Assembly (NCBI GenBank): GCA_007922305.1
Contig: ML677329.1
Coordinates: 2,818,271 to 2,882,270, forward strand
Direction of reading: 5' to 3'
Origin: Dermatemys mawii
Taxonomy: Eukaryota; Chordata; Testudines; Dermatemydidae
Length of the DNA: 64,000 bases
Numbering within the stretch: position 1 is the stretch's first letter; each line of letters opens with the position of its first letter. The notes below the pieces were generated by a model that was given only the letters and a program-made list of their open reading frames with translations, had not been told where the DNA came from and made no database searches. Made by a program: the position numbers and the translations under genes. Below are positions 24,385 to 36,592 of the stretch, in pieces.

Positions 24385-24699
24385 TGCACAATGGAAAACA
24401 ATCCCATGTACAGATACAAAATGATGGGGTCTAAATTCGTTATTACCACTCAGTAAAGATCACAGAGTCTTTGTAGAGAGTTCTCTGAAAACATCTGCTC
24501 CATGAGCAGTGGCAGTCAAAAAAGCAACCAGAATATTAGGAATCATTAGGAAAGGGATAGATAATAAGATAGAAAATATCATAATGACACTATATAAATC
24601 CATGGTATGCCCATGCTTTGAATGCTGTGTGCAGTTCTGGTGACTCCATCTCAAAAAAGATATTAGAATTGGAAAAGGGTACAGAGAAGGGCAATAAAA

Positions 24700-25044
24700 A
24701 TGTTTAGGGGTATGGAACAGCTTTCATGTGAGGAGAGATTAAAAAGACTGGAACTGTTCAGCTTAGAAAAGAGACGACTTAGGAGGAATGTGATAGAAAT
24801 CTACAAAGTCATGAATGGTATAGATAAAGTGAGTAGGGAAGTATTACTTACTCCTTCACATAACAAAAAAAACAGGGATCTCCCAATAAAATTAATAGGC
24901 AGCACATTTAAAACAAGCATAAGGAAGTACTTTTTCACACAACACACAGTCAATGAATTGGGTGTTGTGAAGGCCAAACCTTTAACTGGATTCAAAAAAG
25001 AATTAGACAATTTCATGGAGGATAGGTCCATCAATTGCTATTAG
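24700..25044 (+). pseudogene. CR1 ORF2 C-terminal segment
   Basis: The 114-codon frame holds MEQLSCEERLKRLELFSLEK, RRLRRNVIEIYKVMNG, the 'RKYFFTQ' block and GFKKELDNFMEDRSI, i.e. the conserved C-terminal region of CR1 ORF2. The stop matches the usual end of the protein, and the 3' untranslated tail follows to 25262. Confidence 0.88.
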
Positions 25045-25304
25045 ACAAGAGGGTCAGGGATGCAATCCCATCGTATGCAGGTCCCTAAAGCTCTGACTGC
25101 CAGAAGCAGGGACTGGACAACAGGGGATGGATCACTTGATAAATTGCCCTCTTCTGTTCATTCCCTCTGAAGCATCTGGCAACAGCAATTATCAGGAGAC
25201 AGGATACCGAGCTAGATGTACCATTGGTCTGACACAGTAGGGCCATGAGTAAGTTCTTAAAACATACAGTTTAATTAAGGGACAAGAGCTCTTTGTCAGT
25301 GTCT

Positions 25305-25615
25305 AACTTTAACTAGGCTACATTTACACAGCTTGCAGCACCAAGCCTCCCAGCCCAGGTCGACAGATTAGGGCAAGTGGGACTAGTGCTCTAAAAATAG
25401 CTTTGTAGACAGTACACTGAAGTTGTGGCCTAGGGTGGAGCTCAGGCTCTAAAGCATAAGCAGGGAGGTGGGTTTCAGAGCCCAACTCCAGCTGATGCTA
25501 CAACTTCAAAGCATTGTCCACACAGATACTTTTAGAGCTTTAGCGGGATTCTGTTGACCCAGGCTGGGAGGCTCACTTTCATGGACTGTGTAGACATATA
25601 GCAGTTTTAGGTTTA
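25305..25615. repeat. Fold-back DNA element, 'gtgtagac' ends
   Basis: The left end 'ggctacatttacacagcttg' and right end 'gactgtgtagacatatagc' are inverted. The arms also share 'cctcccagcc' against 'ggctgggagg' (about 25345 and 25563). No coding frame. I recognise it as a common palindromic turtle repeat. Confidence 0.65.
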
Positions 25616-26204
25616 GACACAAAATTCAAATCTATATTGGAATTTTGAACTACCTGAAGTTTGGGAGTGTTGAGATGTAGGGTTTTGGATCAGGTTCTTT
25701 TTAGTTTTTAATATGATCCCCCAAAGGCTTTTGGAAAATCAATATGTGCTACATAAAAGTGATGGATTTATAATTTTGGCTGGTCATATACAGTGTAGTG
25801 GGGCAGTGAACATGTCCTTCACGCATCCCTTAAAGTGAATCTCAACTGTGACCTGTAACTAATGACAGAATAACCCCAAACAATTCAAAGTTTTGGTTCA
25901 GTTCTAATTAATACTCTACAGATTGGTTGCTTACCCAAAACTTATCTGTACTATCCACATCTCTAGAGTCTTCAAACTGACCAAGAAATCCCTCTCTCAA
26001 GGTTTCAGCATTTCTACTTTCAACCCACCCAGAATTAAAAAGTTCATAAAGATATGAATGTGAAAAGTAAATGTCAAATCCCTTTAACTTCAGTGAGACC
26101 AGGAGTAGAGCCTTAGTCCTCCACCAAGAATAAATAGTAAGCTCTTTGTCTGTAATGTGCAAAATGTGGATTACAGTAAAACCAACAAGATCTTTAAGCA
26201 GCAT
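25616..26204. other. Unassigned stretch
   Basis: No gene or repeat is recognised. The minus-strand 98-codon frame at 25908-26204 has no domain. Confidence 0.4.
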
Positions 26205-26325
26205 CTGAACTTGTGGCCTGTAATATGGTCTCTTTACATTAGTGTAATTCTGTAGTAACTCCCCTAATTCAGGGAAGCTACACCTGATTTACAGCAGTAT
26301 AACTGAGATTACAATCTAGCCTCAT
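26205..26325. repeat. Short fold-back repeat (MITE-like)
   Basis: 'tacattagtgtaattctg' and 'tacagcagtataactgagat' surround a 'taactcccctaattcaggga' centre, which is the layout of the 'gtgtaaatc...gatttacac' palindromic family. Degraded. Confidence 0.4.
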
Positions 26326-27084
26326 TTCTGCAAAGGTGAAAGGCAAGTTACTACTCTGATCTTTTCTCATTAACTTGGTCAATTTACCATCATGGCACAT
26401 CATGGAGGTGTTTCAAGGTTCCCACACTGTACCACAAATTAAAATACACTTATCAAATAGAAACACCTACTCACTTCCTTTATGTGAATGCTGTAAATGG
26501 ATGCTTTGCATATTTTTTAAATGTCTCCTTTTACCCTTATATTAAATGTCCTGTTTGTAATTTAGCATTTTTATTTTTGCAGATTTAAGTTACTCTTCTA
26601 AGAAATTTTAAAATAATACAGATTGCTATGATAGCTCTGAACTTAATTATTTCTCTTTTTACAGTCATAGGTATAACACAGGAGGCTTTATTGGCACCCA
26701 TACAGGCAGATGTCAGCACCCTTAGAACTAACTGGAACTCTTTAGAATAACTTGTTACCAAGAGACTAGCCCAATTCAGAGTTAGAGGAGACCAAAAAAA
26801 TATGTGATGGGACACACGGTTTCAAAACCTTCCCCCTTCAGCAAAATTAGTTCACGCTTTAACTCTTTGTTAACTGAATGTTACTTACAATACATTCAAT
26901 GCCACAGTGACAAGAAAATGCACGTGACTTCTCTGGATTAAATTAACAATTGACCAGATATAATCAAAAATTATAAAGAGCTACAGTCTGATAAAAAGAT
27001 GGATCCAAGAGCTGGTGGATTGGAAAAATCCAGAAAACTACAGTTAGTGATAGTAGATCCTCAGAGATGAGTAACAAGTGAAAT
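26326..27084. other. Unassigned stretch
   Basis: No gene or repeat is recognised. Confidence 0.4.
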
Positions 27085-27300
27085 GGGCCAATTCTAGTCA
27101 TCCTATTACTTAGTGACTTTGGAATGGAGCATGTTATGAGACTGGGAGAACAGAAGGTCCCAATCTATCATCTCTTTGCCATTCATTATTTTGTATACTT
27201 TTATCATATTCCCTTATTCATCTTTTCTTTAAGGTAAACAGCCCCAGACTTTTCAAACTCTCTTCATAGGAGTTTTTCCATGCCTCAAATAATCCTTGGG
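27085..27300 (-). mobile_element. CR1 3' region fragment
   Basis: The words 'attttgtatacttttatcat', 'ggtaaacagccccagac' and 'ttttccatgcctcaaataat' fit the minus-strand reading of a CR1 ORF2 C-terminal/3' region in an older subfamily. Only about 200 bases remain. Confidence 0.65.
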
Positions 27301-28149
27301 AAGGGTGGCACAATGGTTGCACTCCCCAGACCTCCAGGCATAATCTCTCCTAAAGTTTCATTGAGCAGTGCTCTTCACCCCTACCCCAATGCTCACCTGC
27401 AGCTGGAAGTCAAAGCAGAGTTGTGGCACTTCCCCCACTTGAACCTCCACAGAGGATACATCTGAGGGACTGTCAAGTATCATCAAAAAACAGGAATCCC
27501 AGGAAATTTTTTTTAATTTGAACTTGGTGCTGATGTGACCTTGTTTTTTAACACAGATCACATTACATTCTCACTTTCCTAGTGTCAGAAGCCACTGATC
27601 AACAAAGTAGACAACACAGGGCCAGCTCCTTCTCCCATCAGAGTCAGTGGTAAGTCTCCTCTCCAACAGCAGCAGAGTGCGTGCAATGAGAAAACAGCCT
27701 TGGGTTGTTTCAATTCATATGATATGCAGCTTGCCCTAGTTTACACATACTGCAGCATTAAACAATTAGACATGCTGAAGTGGCATTATCTGCCTGATGC
27801 GTAACTGAGCTTCCCGCGTCCAAACTCTCTCTCTCTCTCCCTGAGCGCAGGTAGGCTACTTTTTTTGCTCCTCCCATTGAATAGCTGCCCAATAACTACA
27901 ATTAGCCTACCCTTTTTGTTCAAGTGATTTTGAATTAAATTTGGCCCTTAAAAAAAAGAAAGAAAACAAGAAATCCGCATGACAATACTAATTGTTTTTT
28001 GTAACATTTTATGTTGGAGGGGGGAGTCTTAAACAACATTTTATCAGTTTTCATTTATCAGTTTTCATCTACAAGGGTTTATGTGCTTTTTAGCTGAAGG
28101 GTACATTGCCAATTATAATTGGCAAGGTTAGTGACACGGTGGGCGTTTT
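27301..28149. other. Unassigned stretch with a perfect palindrome
   Basis: A CT run is at about 27824-27842. A perfect 16-bp palindrome GCCAATTATAATTGGC lies at about 28109-28124. No gene is recognised. Confidence 0.45.
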
Positions 28150-28320
28150 AAAAATAAAAAAAATGCTCATTTTCAAAAATTACTCTTTAAAAAAAAACCC
28201 AAAATATGGAAAGTTTCAAAAAGTGAACAGTTTATAAAATCCAACAAAACTAAACAGACTAAGAAATATGGGCACCTTTTTTCAGTTTTTTTTAACCAGC
28301 TCTACTGATAAATTTTAGAA
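28150..28320. repeat. AT-rich repeat, 'accagctct' family
   Basis: The A- and T-rich stretch ends 'tttaaccagctctactga', like 5296-5588. The body has 'tttcaaaaagtgaacag' and similar wording. The assignment rests on the shared terminus. Confidence 0.35.
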
Positions 28321-28584
28321 CCCCTTGCCAATGCACTTGCAGCACCAGTTGTGTGACTTGTTATATCCTAAATCACTGTGACTATTGATAGAGTAGGGCA
28401 AAAAAAATTCTAATTAATTGTTTATTCACTAAAAAAATGCTTAACTATTTGTGAGTTTGTGTCATGTTTGCCCAATAGTTTAAATTGAACCAGAAGAGTC
28501 AGAACATTTCACTAATGTTGACATAAAACTCTGTTTTGTTTCTACCCCAAAAATATTCATTTTGATTTTCAGGCCCTTTGACAA

Positions 28585-28760
28585 AAGCATGTGAATGTAT
28601 TAGCCCAGTACATTCACCACCAACGTATTAGACAAGGGTTCAATTCCCCTCTCTGCCTAATGTGGAAAACGGATTTGAACTTGTCTCTCCCAACTCCTAT
28701 GTGAGCAAACCAGCGGGCTATAGAATCATTCTCACAGTAGGTCCCTGGCCCAACGACTAT
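28585..28760. repeat. SINE-like repeat with tRNA-type words
   Basis: 'gggttcaattcccctctctg' and 'ggatttgaacttgtctctcc' resemble B-box-like segments in opposite orientations that occur in a turtle/amniote interspersed repeat. No target duplication was found. Confidence 0.45.
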
Positions 28761-30152
28761 CTCTTGTCATTCATAATGGTGATTCCTAGTCATTCTGAGC
28801 TGACCCTTAAGCACTACCATGATAAACATAATAAACAACAACAATATAAATCTGAAGTAATTACACAGATTTCAGATTTACACCAGGGCATCTTAGAGCA
28901 GCATATGGACCACAAAATGTAGAGAAAGACAAGACCTCATGTTTTCCAGTCCATCCCATTTTTCCCTTCAGTTCTGTATTCAGACTAGTTTTAAATAGCC
29001 CCAGATGGGGCTTCCCCCATTTCCCTCACAAGACTATTCCTCAAGCTAACAGATCACACCACAGGGAATAATGGAATAATATGGATTGCTCTTAGTTATA
29101 CCACTTGGTCTACCCTAAATAAAATTTTCCCCACTTCACACCCTTCCAAAGCTAGCAGATGGTTATCAAGCCTAAAGGAAGAATCGTTAGGATTATACGT
29201 ATATGCAAAATTACAGCTGCATGAAATAGAAAGATTAACACTGAGCAGATACAGTATGGAGCATCTAAAAATACCTCAGTGCTGAACTGCAGTGGAGATG
29301 GATAAAGATAGCGCCTTATCCAGTATTTAGATATAGATAGATAATGCAATTAAGCACGTGCATGTGAGTCTGAAGGAAAGAAAAAGAGAATATTATCACT
29401 TCATGTTCTGCAACACTCGCAGCCTTAGGTTAAATATCATTTCAAAGTGTTTCTTGGCTGAGTCTAGTGTTCCAATCTTTTGAGGATCCCACTTAAAAGA
29501 CTAATTATCCTGCAAAGAGGAAGACCACATTACTGCAAGCAATTTTTAAAAAAATAATAAAAAAATAAAAATCCTCTGTCTATCACTTATTAGAAAACAT
29601 TTACCAATAGGTGGGCATTCTTTATAAGACAATGTTAATTTATTTTTGTAATTGCTGGATTTTCTTTTTGTTTCAGGCACACTAAGCATAAGGTATTACT
29701 TCCCAGTGAAGAAGGTTCCCAAGGCCAGAATGTGAACTCCCTACTCACCATGTGAGAAGGCACACAAGTAGGCCCATAGACATGGACATAGTGGAAGAGC
29801 TCTGAAGTGAGGTGAAGCTACCCATTTGGGTTCCCTGGTGCTGGCAGGTGGCTGGGCAAGGAATCTGCTGAGCTGTTGCTTGGCTGGACACTGCAGGCAC
29901 ATTAGCCTGGCACTGGAGTACTGGAAAGTACCACTGCTCCTACATCTTCTCCACTTCCTTGTCTGAACTGGCTGGAATGTCCAGCTTGTCATGTCCTCTG
30001 TGGCTCTTGAGATTGAGGCCTAGAAGATGGCACACCAGTCTGAGGCACTTGATACCTTCTTCACTGAGAGGCAGGACAAAAGGAGGGAGGGACATCAACC
30101 TAGCATCCACAGTGGGAAGCTAAGCCGCAAAAGTAATGTTGTCCTTATTGTT
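28761..30152. other. Unassigned stretch
   Basis: No gene or repeat is recognised. A minus-strand frame of 83 codons at 29741-29992 lacks domains. 29545-29575 is A-rich. Confidence 0.4.
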
Positions 30153-30760
30153 TAAGAACATAAGAATGGCCATACTGGGTCAGACCAAAGGTCCATCTAG
30201 CCCAGTATCCTGTCTACCGAGTGAGCCCCGGAGTAAGTGAACCTAACAGGTAATGATCAAGTGATCTCTCTCCTGCCATCCATCACCACTCTCTGACAAA
30301 CGGAGGCTAGGACATCATTCCTTACCCTTTCTGGCTAATAGCCATTAATGGACTTAACCTCCATGAATTTATCCCGTTCTCTTTTAAACCCTGTTATAGT
30401 CCTAGCCTTCTCAACCTTCTCAGGCAAGGAGTTCCACAAGTTGACTGTGAGCTGTGTGAAGAAGAACATCCTTTTATTTGATTTAAACCTGCTGCCATTA
30501 ATTTCATTTGGTGGCCCTTAGTTCTTACATTATGGGAACAAGTAAATAACTTTTCCTTATTCATTTTCTCCACACCACTCATAATTTTATATACCTCTAT
30601 CATATCCCCCCTTAGTCTCCTCTTTTCCAACCTGAAAAGTTCTAGCCTCATTAATCTCTCCTCATATGGGACCTGTTCCAAACCCCTAATCATTTTAGTT
30701 GCCCTTCTGTGAAACTTTTCTAATACCAGTATAGATATAAGATATAATCTTTCCATCTAA
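30153..30760 (-). mobile_element. CR1 3' end, about 600 bp
   Basis: The 3' tail is at the left ('aagaacataagaatggccat', 'gtcagaccaaaggtcc') and the C-terminal ORF2 region at the right. The minus-strand frame 30394-30756 contains VPYEERLMRLELFRLEKRRL and MIEVYKIMSG, matching the block also present at 24700-25044. It is 5'-truncated, as is usual for CR1. Confidence 0.93.
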
Positions 30761-30956
30761 GCCTCTATCACTCAGAAATGTGTTTGTTCTAGGGTTCCAA
30801 AATGTCTTCTGAGAACCTCTGCGCACCCTGCTCCCTGCTACTCTGCAGTCACTGAATAGTATTGATATACCCTCATTAAAACAAGCCTTTCCTTGTTACT
30901 GGCTGTGGGGAAGACTCTGTGACTCAGCAGAAGCTACTGTGTGAAGAAACAGTTGG
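30761..30956. other. Unassigned stretch
   Basis: Nothing recognised. Confidence 0.4.
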
Positions 30957-31103
30957 CCTGATTCTCATTTACACCCAGGCCCTCTTTACACCCATTTGGC
31001 AGGGTAAAGGAACCTGAAAGTGACTGTAAATGTCTGTAAGGGCTTCTTACATTGCCAGAGCAGCATCAGGCCAAGCCAGTGTGAAGGAGAGTCAGGCTCA
31101 ATA
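30957..31103. repeat. Fold-back repeat (MITE-like)
   Basis: 'gcctgattctcatttacacc' at the left is inverted relative to 'agtgtgaaggagagtcaggc' at the right. Internal 'cctctttacacccatttgg' and 'agtgactgtaaatgtctgt' fit the same palindrome. Confidence 0.55.
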
Positions 31104-32814
31104 AGACCAGAAATGCTACACTGGCTTGTGTGTGGGAACTTTCCCAAAAGCCATCTCCCACAGAAACTCTTATCCAGGCTGATATGTGTTCCGCTAGACA
31201 CATGTGGCCTACAGATCTTTTCAGTTCATCAGCCTCTGAACACATGTGATGGCGTCTCTGTGCAGTGGAAAAAAGAGGTGTCTCCACATCCAATCCCACA
31301 GAGGATGTGAGCAAGCTGCGTATACTTCTTCACTCTAAGTCAGTCAATAAAATTAGATCCTTACATTCCCCTCCCCCTTCCTTGAAGACATTTAATGAGT
31401 TGCACATTAGACTTTATAAGGACCAGAGTTCATGCATGAGTACTGTGGGTGAACAGTAAGAAGAACTGCTAGGCTGGTTTCTGGCACTGCACTATACAAT
31501 CTTACTGTTAGCCAGAAACCTCAGAGATGGAGGTTAATCATGAATCTGAAGACTAGGATGAATGTATTGCAATTTGTGAAGTATATATTACATTATCAAG
31601 CTTTTTATGGAATGCTTTTTAATTGTGGCTTTCAGATTAACTCATTTTAATGTATAAGATGTTTGCAAACTCATAACTGAGTATCATTATGTATTCATGG
31701 CTTTATGTTTTCTTGTTTGTTTTTATTTGTGTTTTAAGATGAAAGTAAGTAGTCCAAAGTTATCCTGAAGAGAATCCAGGTATGCCAGATTTTTGTTAAT
31801 TCTGCTTATAGGGGAAAATATGCATTAACTTGTCAAGCCTTTAAAATAATGTTTCAAGTCACTATTACCTCAATATAATGAAATAATCAGTGATTTATCT
31901 ATATATACAAAAGAAAATCACTGGTTATTTTATCATATACATTCGCATCAGAGAAGACTGGCACAAACAAGTTATGATAATAAAAACTACATTAATTTGG
32001 CAAAGATGGAAGGTAGATTCTCCCTTAAAACTTGTGGCAGTCCCAGATATCTGAAAATTTTATTCTAACAATGTGGATCAGAGCTTTTCCTTGCAACTCT
32101 CCAGGTTCCCTGTAGGCCAAAGAGAAAGGTGTTTCCTTTGTCTCATGATTCCAGATTCTGAGAACTAGGAATAAGCCCATTTTAAAAAACGGGTATTACT
32201 TGTAATTCTGGCATTTCCATTTTTCTTTCACCCGACGGTTCAAGAGAAGTGAAAAAATGTCAGCAAAATATGCTTTCTTGAATAATACAAAAAAGAAAAA
32301 AAATCACCAGAATACCAATAGTATTTAGAAAACCTTCAGAGACTTCTCCATTTCCTTTCCCATACATGGGTACAACTGAGACATCCAGAATTGAGTAACT
32401 GGCACCTTCTTCTCTGTTTAAAGAGTTCTTTCTTCTTCTGGAATATTACATTCATTGTACACACACTGCAACTGTCTCTTGCTTCTGCATTTTATTGTTT
32501 GTCATTGGGTCAAATAATTTTTTGTTGTGCTCAAATATTTAGATTAATTTCATGAACTATTCTTCTCTTTCCCATCATCCTATACTAGCTCCCTGCACCT
32601 TTCACATTAATTCATTTCCCTCCAAATGACATTTCAAGAGCTTTATTGTACCAAGATTTACTGGAATGATGTTTCATTTTCCACAGAAAAGACCCATATC
32701 CTACCATGATGCACAGTAGCATATTTTAAGTGCTGGGCATTATAACCCTCAAGAGCTTATGGTATTGTTGTCATTCTCTTTCCAACTGTATATTTGGAAC
32801 ACGTACAGCAGTCG
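31104..32814. other. Unassigned AT-rich stretch
   Basis: No gene or repeat is recognised in 1.7 kb. Confidence 0.4.
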
Positions 32815-32822
32815 CCCTAGCT

Positions 32823-33269
32823 CAGGAGTGGCCATCCTGAGCCTGAGAAGCAGCCAGAATTTACAAACGTACATTGCCAAAGAGCCACAGTAATACGTCA
32901 GCAGCCCCCACCCACATCAACTCTCTTCCCCCTCCACTCCCAGCGCCTCCCACCCACTGGCAACCCTGCCGATCAGCGCCTCCCACTCCCTCCCCACACC
33001 TCCCAATCAGCTGTTTTGTGGCGTGCAGGAGATTCTCGGGGGGGGGGAGAGAAGGAGCAAGGGCAGGGCAGGCTCAGGAGAGGAGGCAGGAAGGAGTGCA
33101 GTGGGGCAGGGCCTGTGGCAGAGCCAGGGATTGAGCAGTGAGCACCCCCAGCACATTGGAAAGTTGGCACCTGTAGCTCCAGCCCCAGAGTCGGTGCCTA
33201 TACAAGGAGCCGCATATTAACTTCTGAAGAGCTGCATGTGGCTCCGTAGCCACAGGCTGGCCAGCTCTG
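32823..33269 (+). mobile_element. Complete non-autonomous hAT element, 447 bp
   Basis: It begins CAGGAGTGGCCATCCTGAGC and ends ACAGGCTGGCCAGCTCTG, an imperfect inverted pair. The flanking 8-bp duplication CCCTAGCT (32815-32822 and 33270-33277) is perfect. The GC-rich interior with 'tgttttgtggcgtgcaggag' is one I recognise as very common in turtles. Frames in this interior (32874-33134 and the minus-strand frame) are not genes. Confidence 0.93.
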
Positions 33270-33277
33270 CCCTAGCT

Positions 33278-34711
33278 CCCCTCCATGCATCCCCACTCAG
33301 GAAAGCTATCTGCAAATGTAAAAGTGGTAAAAAGTGCTCTTATTAAATTCCAACTCTTGGAACTGCCTCAAGTTGCATTCATCATTGTGGGCATTTACTG
33401 ACGCTTTCTTTCATTCGTTCTTTCTTTCTAAACTAGGAAGGTCAAGAATGAAGAAAATACTAGGGAAAGACCTGCTGAAAGGGTTAAACTTTTCCCAACA
33501 GCTTCCCTAAGCGGAACTGATATTCTTAGCCTGACTTGAGGATATGGAATAGAAAGGCTGCCAACTTCTGTTGTGGTCAGAGACAGATAAAAGAGACTAA
33601 TTCATAGCTGGAAGAACCCATGTACAGCATTCTGTGTTGCATTACCCTTTTCACAAAAACATTCAAAATAGGGTCTGATAGCGTGGAAGATAGATATCCA
33701 CCCAAACTTCTCCACTGTGGGGATTGAGAGGCTTCCTAAGAATAAATACACCAACACCATCATCACATTAAGAGAGTGAGCACACGTCAAACGTGAAACA
33801 CTAAGATTGTAATTGTAAAATTCCAGGGAAGGGAATATTACAGGAACAGACCATATATCCATGCTACTAAATAAGGGAAAAGTAAAGAAGCAAAGAGTAG
33901 AAGACAAGTGGCTTAGAGGTATAGGGCCTGATTTTGACATCACACTAGAGTAAATCAGGAATATCTCCATGGAAGTCAATAGGATTATGCAAGTGAAAAA
34001 TTGGCATGATGAAACCCACAGAGTGCACACTCAAGACAATTAGCTCATTGTACTTGCTCCCCGTTTTGTGGGGGGGGGGAGTGTTTTTGTTTTTTGTTTT
34101 TGGTTTTGAAGATGATCTCTCTATAGGAAAAGAACATCATTGTCTGAATGGGATTTCAGATTACACCCATTTTACTACAGGAAGGGAGCAGCCTACAGCC
34201 AAGCAGTAGCATGCTATAACATAATAGGATCCAGGTTGTAAACTCCTTACAATGTTGTTTTTGGGTCAAATTCTGTAGGCTTTATTCATACAAAACTCCC
34301 AGTGAGAATCAGTGGGATTTTTGCCTGAGTGAGGACTGCAAGATTTGCCCACATGCGATTAAACTAGGAGATGTAGCTAACTATGTAAATATATATATAT
34401 TCAGAGATCATACATCATCACTGGCAAATAATGATTGTGGCCCAACTTCTCCTCTATGTGAAGTACAGTGGACAATGGCAGCCACAGGGAATGATTCAAG
34501 TGGCTCAGCCCTGGTAGAAGTTAGAGCAGCAGGGGGCCTACTGGCATGAAGTCTGGCCCTTGTATCAGGGCATAACAGAACTCCACTCCCGCCTCCCTTC
34601 TATCCCTCTGCCTCCCATGCCCTGTCTCTGGAAAGTCCCAACATGCCTCCTTGACCTTATGCTGGAGATTCGGAAGCCACTGGCTTAAGAAATCACTCCA
34701 GCGGAGAGTTC
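33278..34711. other. Unassigned stretch with two MITE-like pieces
   Basis: Pieces at about 33925-33995 ('gggcctgattttgacatcac') and 34262-34350 ('ggtcaaattctgtaggc', 'gtgagaatcagtgggat') look like short palindromic repeats. The 142-codon minus frame at 33602-34030 has hydrophobic runs but no recognisable fold and is treated as chance. A G run is at about 34071-34079. Confidence 0.4.
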
Positions 34712-34719
34712 CCCTAGTC

Positions 34720-34969
34720 CAGGGGTCTTCAAACTTTTTCCCCCGCAGCCCCTCGCCGAGGAGGAAAAAGTCTGGCGGCCCCCCAGGGCGGGTATGTCTG
34801 CCGAAAAGCCACCGAAAAAAGCAGATGCTTCCGGCAGTGGCAGCATTTCAGCGGCCTAAAAATAGCCCGCCCGGGAGTTCGGCGGTCTCCCGGGCGATCT
34901 CGGCAGCAGCGCCAGGGTCTCGCACACCCGTGAGGGTGCACACACCCCAGTTTGAAGACCAGTTTGAAG
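34720..34969 (+). mobile_element. Non-autonomous hAT element, 250 bp
   Basis: It starts CAGGGGTCTTCAAACTTTTT, and the right end carries 'tttgaagaccagtttgaag', a doubled terminus. The duplications are CCCTAGTC (34712-34719) and GCCTAGTC (34970-34977), 7 of 8 matching. A diverged copy of the same family lies at 50441-50664. The GC-rich interior is non-coding. Confidence 0.85.
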
Positions 34970-34977
34970 GCCTAGTC

Positions 34978-36592
34978 AAGGGGAATTCTCCATTGGCTAT
35001 CTTCAACCTTTTAAAGCCAGTTAGCGCTGCTTGTCCTTAATAGACTAGAGATTCTGGTGTAACATTTCTAAATTAATATAGATAAACAAAATCAAACTTA
35101 ACTGTGAGGGACAATCTGCATCAGAAGTGGTTCAGTTATCAGGAGATCTGTGTTATCGCTACTCTTGCCTCATTGTGCATTTGTAAATGTGTACACATGC
35201 AACACTACAGGTACAAATTTCAAAGATGTTTTGGAAGTTTAACCCACATTGCCTATCTTACAGTTGAAATCTAAATTCAAATTTAACAAGATGCTTCTGT
35301 GTTCAATAATTCTTCACAAAGAATTACTAAAATAATATTTGAGCTGTTACCATTATCGAGTAGACATACAATCTATTTCAGTGTTAAAACCTCTAAGTAC
35401 ATCTTTAACTATTGATATGTATTTATTTTTTCATACTGCTATTTTTGTAAACATAAATATGTTTTAAATAACCATTTTATTTTAGATGCATGGCAGTACA
35501 TAATTTAAAACAAATTTTGAGATTTAACTACACATCATCAGCTATATAGTGAGATCAAGATACATATTGCTACTTATTTGACATATAAAAATTGTCTCCC
35601 TGGAGTGAAATGAAGGATCAGAGTCTACACTCAGATCCCCCTTGCAAGTCTCCCAGTTTTTAAATAATTTCTATCTCTAAGGAGGTGACAGAGACCTTTG
35701 CACAAAATTTGATCCACTAAGATTTTGCCATCCAACTTGTGCCAGTCTCCACATCCATATGTCTTCCACATCTGTGATGGCAGCTTCCCAAAAAGGGACA
35801 TTGTTTGGGGGAAAAGTGGGGAGGATTTAGCACACCACACAAGTTCTTCATATTCCATAATCCAAAACAGACTTATCTGGAGCCAATTTACTGGGTGTAA
35901 TTTATACCAGACGCTTGCTGGAATAACCGGTTCTCTTGCGGCTCCTCAGATGTATAGCCAATAGGGAGCTCTCAGTCTACATCAGTTTTTATTCAGAGGT
36001 CCAAACACAAAATCCAGCACCAAGAGACAGCATGTGGATTTCTGACACACACTGAAAGAAGTTGCGGCAATAAATCAAAGGATGGATTACATATATTCAT
36101 AGATTTTCCCAGCTGTGACAGGTATAAAACGGGGGAAAGAATCCATGTTAATATTTAAAGAGTATTCTTCAATGAGTAATTACCTCAAACATTTAAAATA
36201 AGTTAGTATCATATGTGTAAAATCTTTTGCATTTCACTTAACTATTTCAGAATTATGTAGGCCTGATCCTGAGAGCTGTTAAGCATCTGTAACTTCCTCT
36301 GAACTCTCTAAGAAATAAGCAGAGTCCCAACAGCTTGTCTCAGACAAGTTTATGAGCATGAAATATAATATGCTATACAATATTTGCTCACATATTTCAT
36401 ATTCAATTTATGACAGTTCTGGTCATTACATGTACCCAGCATCACAATTTGTATATTGCCATATATTGTACCCTTCTGGAAACTCATCATGAATAAAGTC
36501 TCACTCTGCATTCCTTGCTCCACTATATACAATGTGAAGCCATACATAGCGATCAAATCCATTAGGCTATTGGCTATAATAAAATAAATATA
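34978..36592. other. Unassigned stretch
   Basis: No gene is recognised in 1.6 kb. The fragment 'ggcctgatcctgagagctg' near 36260 may be one arm of a fold-back repeat. Confidence 0.4.

Larger units (their letters stand above)
21105..25262 (+). mobile_element. CR1 LINE, about 2.4 kb, split by nested insertions
   Basis: The host CR1 runs 21105-22235 and 23994-25262. It starts near the end of the endonuclease domain (frame with SDCNVITFNILV and KWKLKGTVTRVKCLQAA), continues through the linker, the RT domain and the C-terminal region, and ends at the CR1 3' tail ('gtctgacacagtagggcc'). Between 22236 and 23993 lie a second CR1 and a solo LTR. A patch at about 21606-21650 ('gaggggtagccatgttagtc') resembles the tail of the Penelope-like family. 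Frameshifts and stops make the copy inactive. Confidence 0.9.

Noticed and set aside
33602..34030. 142-codon minus-strand frame with hydrophobic runs
   Set aside because: Hydrophobic stretches arise easily from T-rich codons; there is no recognisable membrane protein pattern.
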